From: Pelecanus crispus
Lineage: Eukaryota; Chordata; Aves; Pelecaniformes; Pelecanidae
Length of the DNA: 64,000 nucleotides
Direction of reading: 5' to 3'
NCBI RefSeq assembly: GCF_030463565.1
Contig: NC_134656.1
Coordinates: forward strand, 439,001-503,000
In this document: one piece after another, positions 61,702-64,000 of the stretch
Numbering within the stretch: position 1 is the stretch's first letter
Layout: every line of letters starts with the position of its first letter
Notes under the pieces: model-generated
The model's database searches: none
What the model saw: only the letters and a program-made list of their open reading frames with translations
What the model was told of the DNA's origin: nothing
Program-made: the position numbers and the translations under genes

Positions 61702-61707
61702 AATAAA
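61702..61707 (+). terminator. NEURL2: NEURL2 poly(A) signal
   Basis: AATAAA about 270 bases after the NEURL2 stop codon; the first canonical signal downstream. Confidence 0.8.
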
Positions 61708-61719
61708 GCGCTTCCAGCC

Positions 61720-63700
61720 AGAAAGCAAGCGTGCTGCGGGGAGTGCTGCCGCGCAGAGCAACGCAGAGGGAGCGGGGCCCGCTGCCGTTGGGGCTGCGCT
61801 AACCGCCGGTGCTGCCCGCGGCAGGAGGCCCTGCACCAGGGTGCCGGTGGAGCCGGACGGGCACCACGGGAGCCGCAGAGCCCCAGCAGCCGAGAGAGCT
61901 GGCCCTGCCGGCGGGATCGGAGACCCATGGGATGAGGCCTTGGCATGTGCCTGGCGCCAGGCTGGTCCTTGATGGGGCAAGGCCAGCGCTGGGGGCTGGC
62001 ACGCTGCCTGGCTCCTGTCTGGGGGAGGAACCTGCAGCTTTGGGTTTTTTCGTCCCTAGCCAAGGGGACTTTCTTTCCCTTTGACGTCAGGGCATTTCAT
62101 GAGGCTGCTAGGGGTGCTTCAGGGGAGCTGCCTTCCAGTAAGGTGGGAAGAGTCCTGTCAAAGGAGGGCTCGGGGGGCTGGGACCACTCGTGGGAGCTGT
62201 TCCCCCTCCAGCAAGGAACAAAGTCAGGCCTGCGAGCATGGCCCTCGGCCCTGCTGGGCCTGGGAGCTCGGGAGCTGTCCGTGGCCCGGGAACGAAGCTG
62301 GGATCGCCCGGATGGGTCAGAGCGAGGGCTGGGCCAGGTAGAGTGCAGGAGGGCACAGCCCAGTGCTCACGTGGAGGGCAAATTACAGCCCGGTGCTTGG
62401 CCCGGCCGGGCAGTTTCTCTCTTGGGAAAGATGTTTACCCCAAGAGCGGGGATGAGTTATTTCCTGTGCTCCCAGCAGGGAGGTGGGCAGGTTGGATGCC
62501 GGAGGGAAACCCGCAGCGCCCAGGGAGCCATGTGGGCAGCAGCCATAGCCACAGGCAAGTGCCTGAGCAACACAGCTGGTCACAGTGACATGGCGCAGGG
62601 TCCAGCCACCCTGCCTCGGCAGCTGGGGAGGGGACCCCAGTGCTCCCCGGCTCCAGGAGCCGGCACTGGACCCTCCTCCAGACCCCTTGTCCTCTGGCTG
62701 CTGGAGACAGCAGCTGGCATTCCCTCAGTGCCTGTGCCACACTGGGAGGGGAGGCAGAGGAAAGAACCCTCCAAAAATCAGAGGGGTGCCCACATGTGCC
62801 AGGAAGAGAGATGGCAAAGGGGAAAGCAGGCAGGGCCTTCCAGGCCTCTTCTCTCATGGCTGAGAGGTGAAAGAAGCAGCTCCAAGTTTACAGAAAGGTG
62901 TTTTAGGAAACACTACACTGTATTTAGCCAGAGAGATTCGACAGTATCAGATAGTGTTACAAAACCCTCCATCAAGAGGAAATCCCCAACCACGCGGCAG
63001 TCCTGTTCCCGCGATGGGCCGACTCTACCAAAACCAAAGTGTTCATGAAGGAAGCGGCTGATCAGGGAAAACGCTGATGGTGACTGAACCACAGCGATGA
63101 GCGAGGTCTCCCAATGCCCCCCACCATGTCCTGCAGGACACAGCCGGCTGCATCCCAACACGATGGGCTTTGGAGCTGCGGGTGTTGGAGCCACTCTTGC
63201 TGGCGAGGGGGAACGGGGAGCTCGCCCAGCCCGAGAGCAACGCCCAAGGGCCAGGGCTTGTTTGCTCTTCTCAGTAATTTTTCCTCCCCCACCCCACACG
63301 TTTAAAGCCTTTGCTCTCCACCTCACCGCAGCTTTGTTTGCACTGCTGTGACCCCCAGCACCCCTCCCACCTCCCGCAGCACACAAGCTGTTGATGAGGG
63401 AGGGCAGGTTCCCTTTTCTGAGAGCAGCTGCCATAACCAGACAAACAACTCCTCTGCTCCAGACCGCAGGCTGCGCTGCCCGCAGCAGAGATTGCCACCC
63501 TCCGGAGCTGCTGCCTCCTAACAAGCAGGCTTGCTCCGCTACCTGGAGGGCACCGCAGCGAGGCAAGACCACCAAGAAGCAGGGTTCAAAGCCCTGCCTG
63601 ATCTCACAGGACGAGCGAGCCCCACCGTCCCATCCTGCCGGCAGGGAGGGGCGGCGGCAGCTGGCGCAGAGACAGACACAGCTCCCGAGTGATACAAAGC
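61720..63700. other. Intergenic region right of NEURL2
   Basis: About 2 kb with no recognisable exon or domain on either strand. SPATA25, ZSWIM1 or ZSWIM3 would be expected next from human order; I see no trace of them inside the window. Confidence 0.5.
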
Positions 63701-63703
63701 CGA

Positions 63704-64000
63704 TTTATTGGCTTCGTTGCACAACACATCGCAGCTGGAAGGGCCTGCAGGCACTGGCCAGGGATCAAATAATTTTGTCACGTTATTATACAATTGCCTC
63801 CCACGTCACGCCACCTGCGGTTGGCTCCCAGCCACATCTCCTAGTAGCCAGGTCAGCGGCTGGTTACCCATTCCAGGGCAACCTGGAGTTCCCAATCCAG
63901 TTCCTCAGCTGCCCTGTGCAAGGGACGACACTCGCTCAGCAGATAAAGGACCCAAACTGCCCCTTCCACACCGAGCCCTGAGGGAGTGACAGGCTGAGGG
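63704..64000 (-). other. Possible 3' UTR of a further minus-strand gene
   Basis: AATAAA on the minus strand at 63704-63709, in an AT-richer stretch running to the window edge. It would end a gene lying to the right. No coding sequence is visible before position 64000. Confidence 0.35.

Overview
This window is vertebrate nuclear DNA, almost certainly avian. The genes have many small exons with very short introns. GC is high outside the PCIF1 introns, two large CpG islands are present, and two CR1 LINE 3' ends with the bird-type 'ttccaacct...gattctatgattct' tail lie in a PCIF1 intron. The gene order MMP9-ZNF335-PCIF1-PLTP-CTSA-NEURL2 matches the human 20q13.12 block (bird chromosome 20 type) read in reverse. 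Species cannot be determined from the sequence alone. I saw no retroviral or other virus-derived element.

Layout, left to right. The 5' end of MMP9 (minus) runs off the left edge, with its TATA box and AP-1 site. About 10.8 kb of GC-rich intergenic DNA follows. ZNF335 (plus, 27 coding exons, 1,387 codons read) starts in a CpG island. Next comes an insert that, to my knowledge, is absent from the human block: a small, divergent Iroquois-type TALE homeobox gene (plus, 229 aa) and an intronless RNF182-like RING ligase (minus, 241 aa). The downstream flank of the RING gene is a partial DNA-level duplicate of the 3' end of PCIF1. The intact PCIF1 (minus, 15 coding exons, 711 aa) follows, starting in the second CpG island. 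Then come PLTP (plus, 500 aa), CTSA (minus, 470 aa, tail-to-tail with PLTP), a ~1 kb minisatellite with a 10-bp period, and NEURL2 (plus, 265 aa, head-to-head with CTSA). The right edge is intergenic and ends in what may be the 3' UTR of a further minus-strand gene.

The genes do not form one pathway; the block is conserved synteny. CTSA and NEURL2 are a divergent pair, with lysosomal (CLEAR-type) E-boxes on the CTSA side and a MEF2 site plus E-box on the NEURL2 side. The most novel items are the IRX-like homeobox gene, the PCIF1 3'-end duplicate serving as a probable 3' UTR of the RNF182-like gene (UTR part almost identical, coding part clearly diverged), a GC-AG intron and a 30-bp triplicated finger edge in ZNF335, and the minisatellite between the CTSA and NEURL2 promoters. 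Exon boundaries were read by eye from splice sites, reading-frame continuity and remembered human protein sequences. The coding sums are whole codons for every complete gene.
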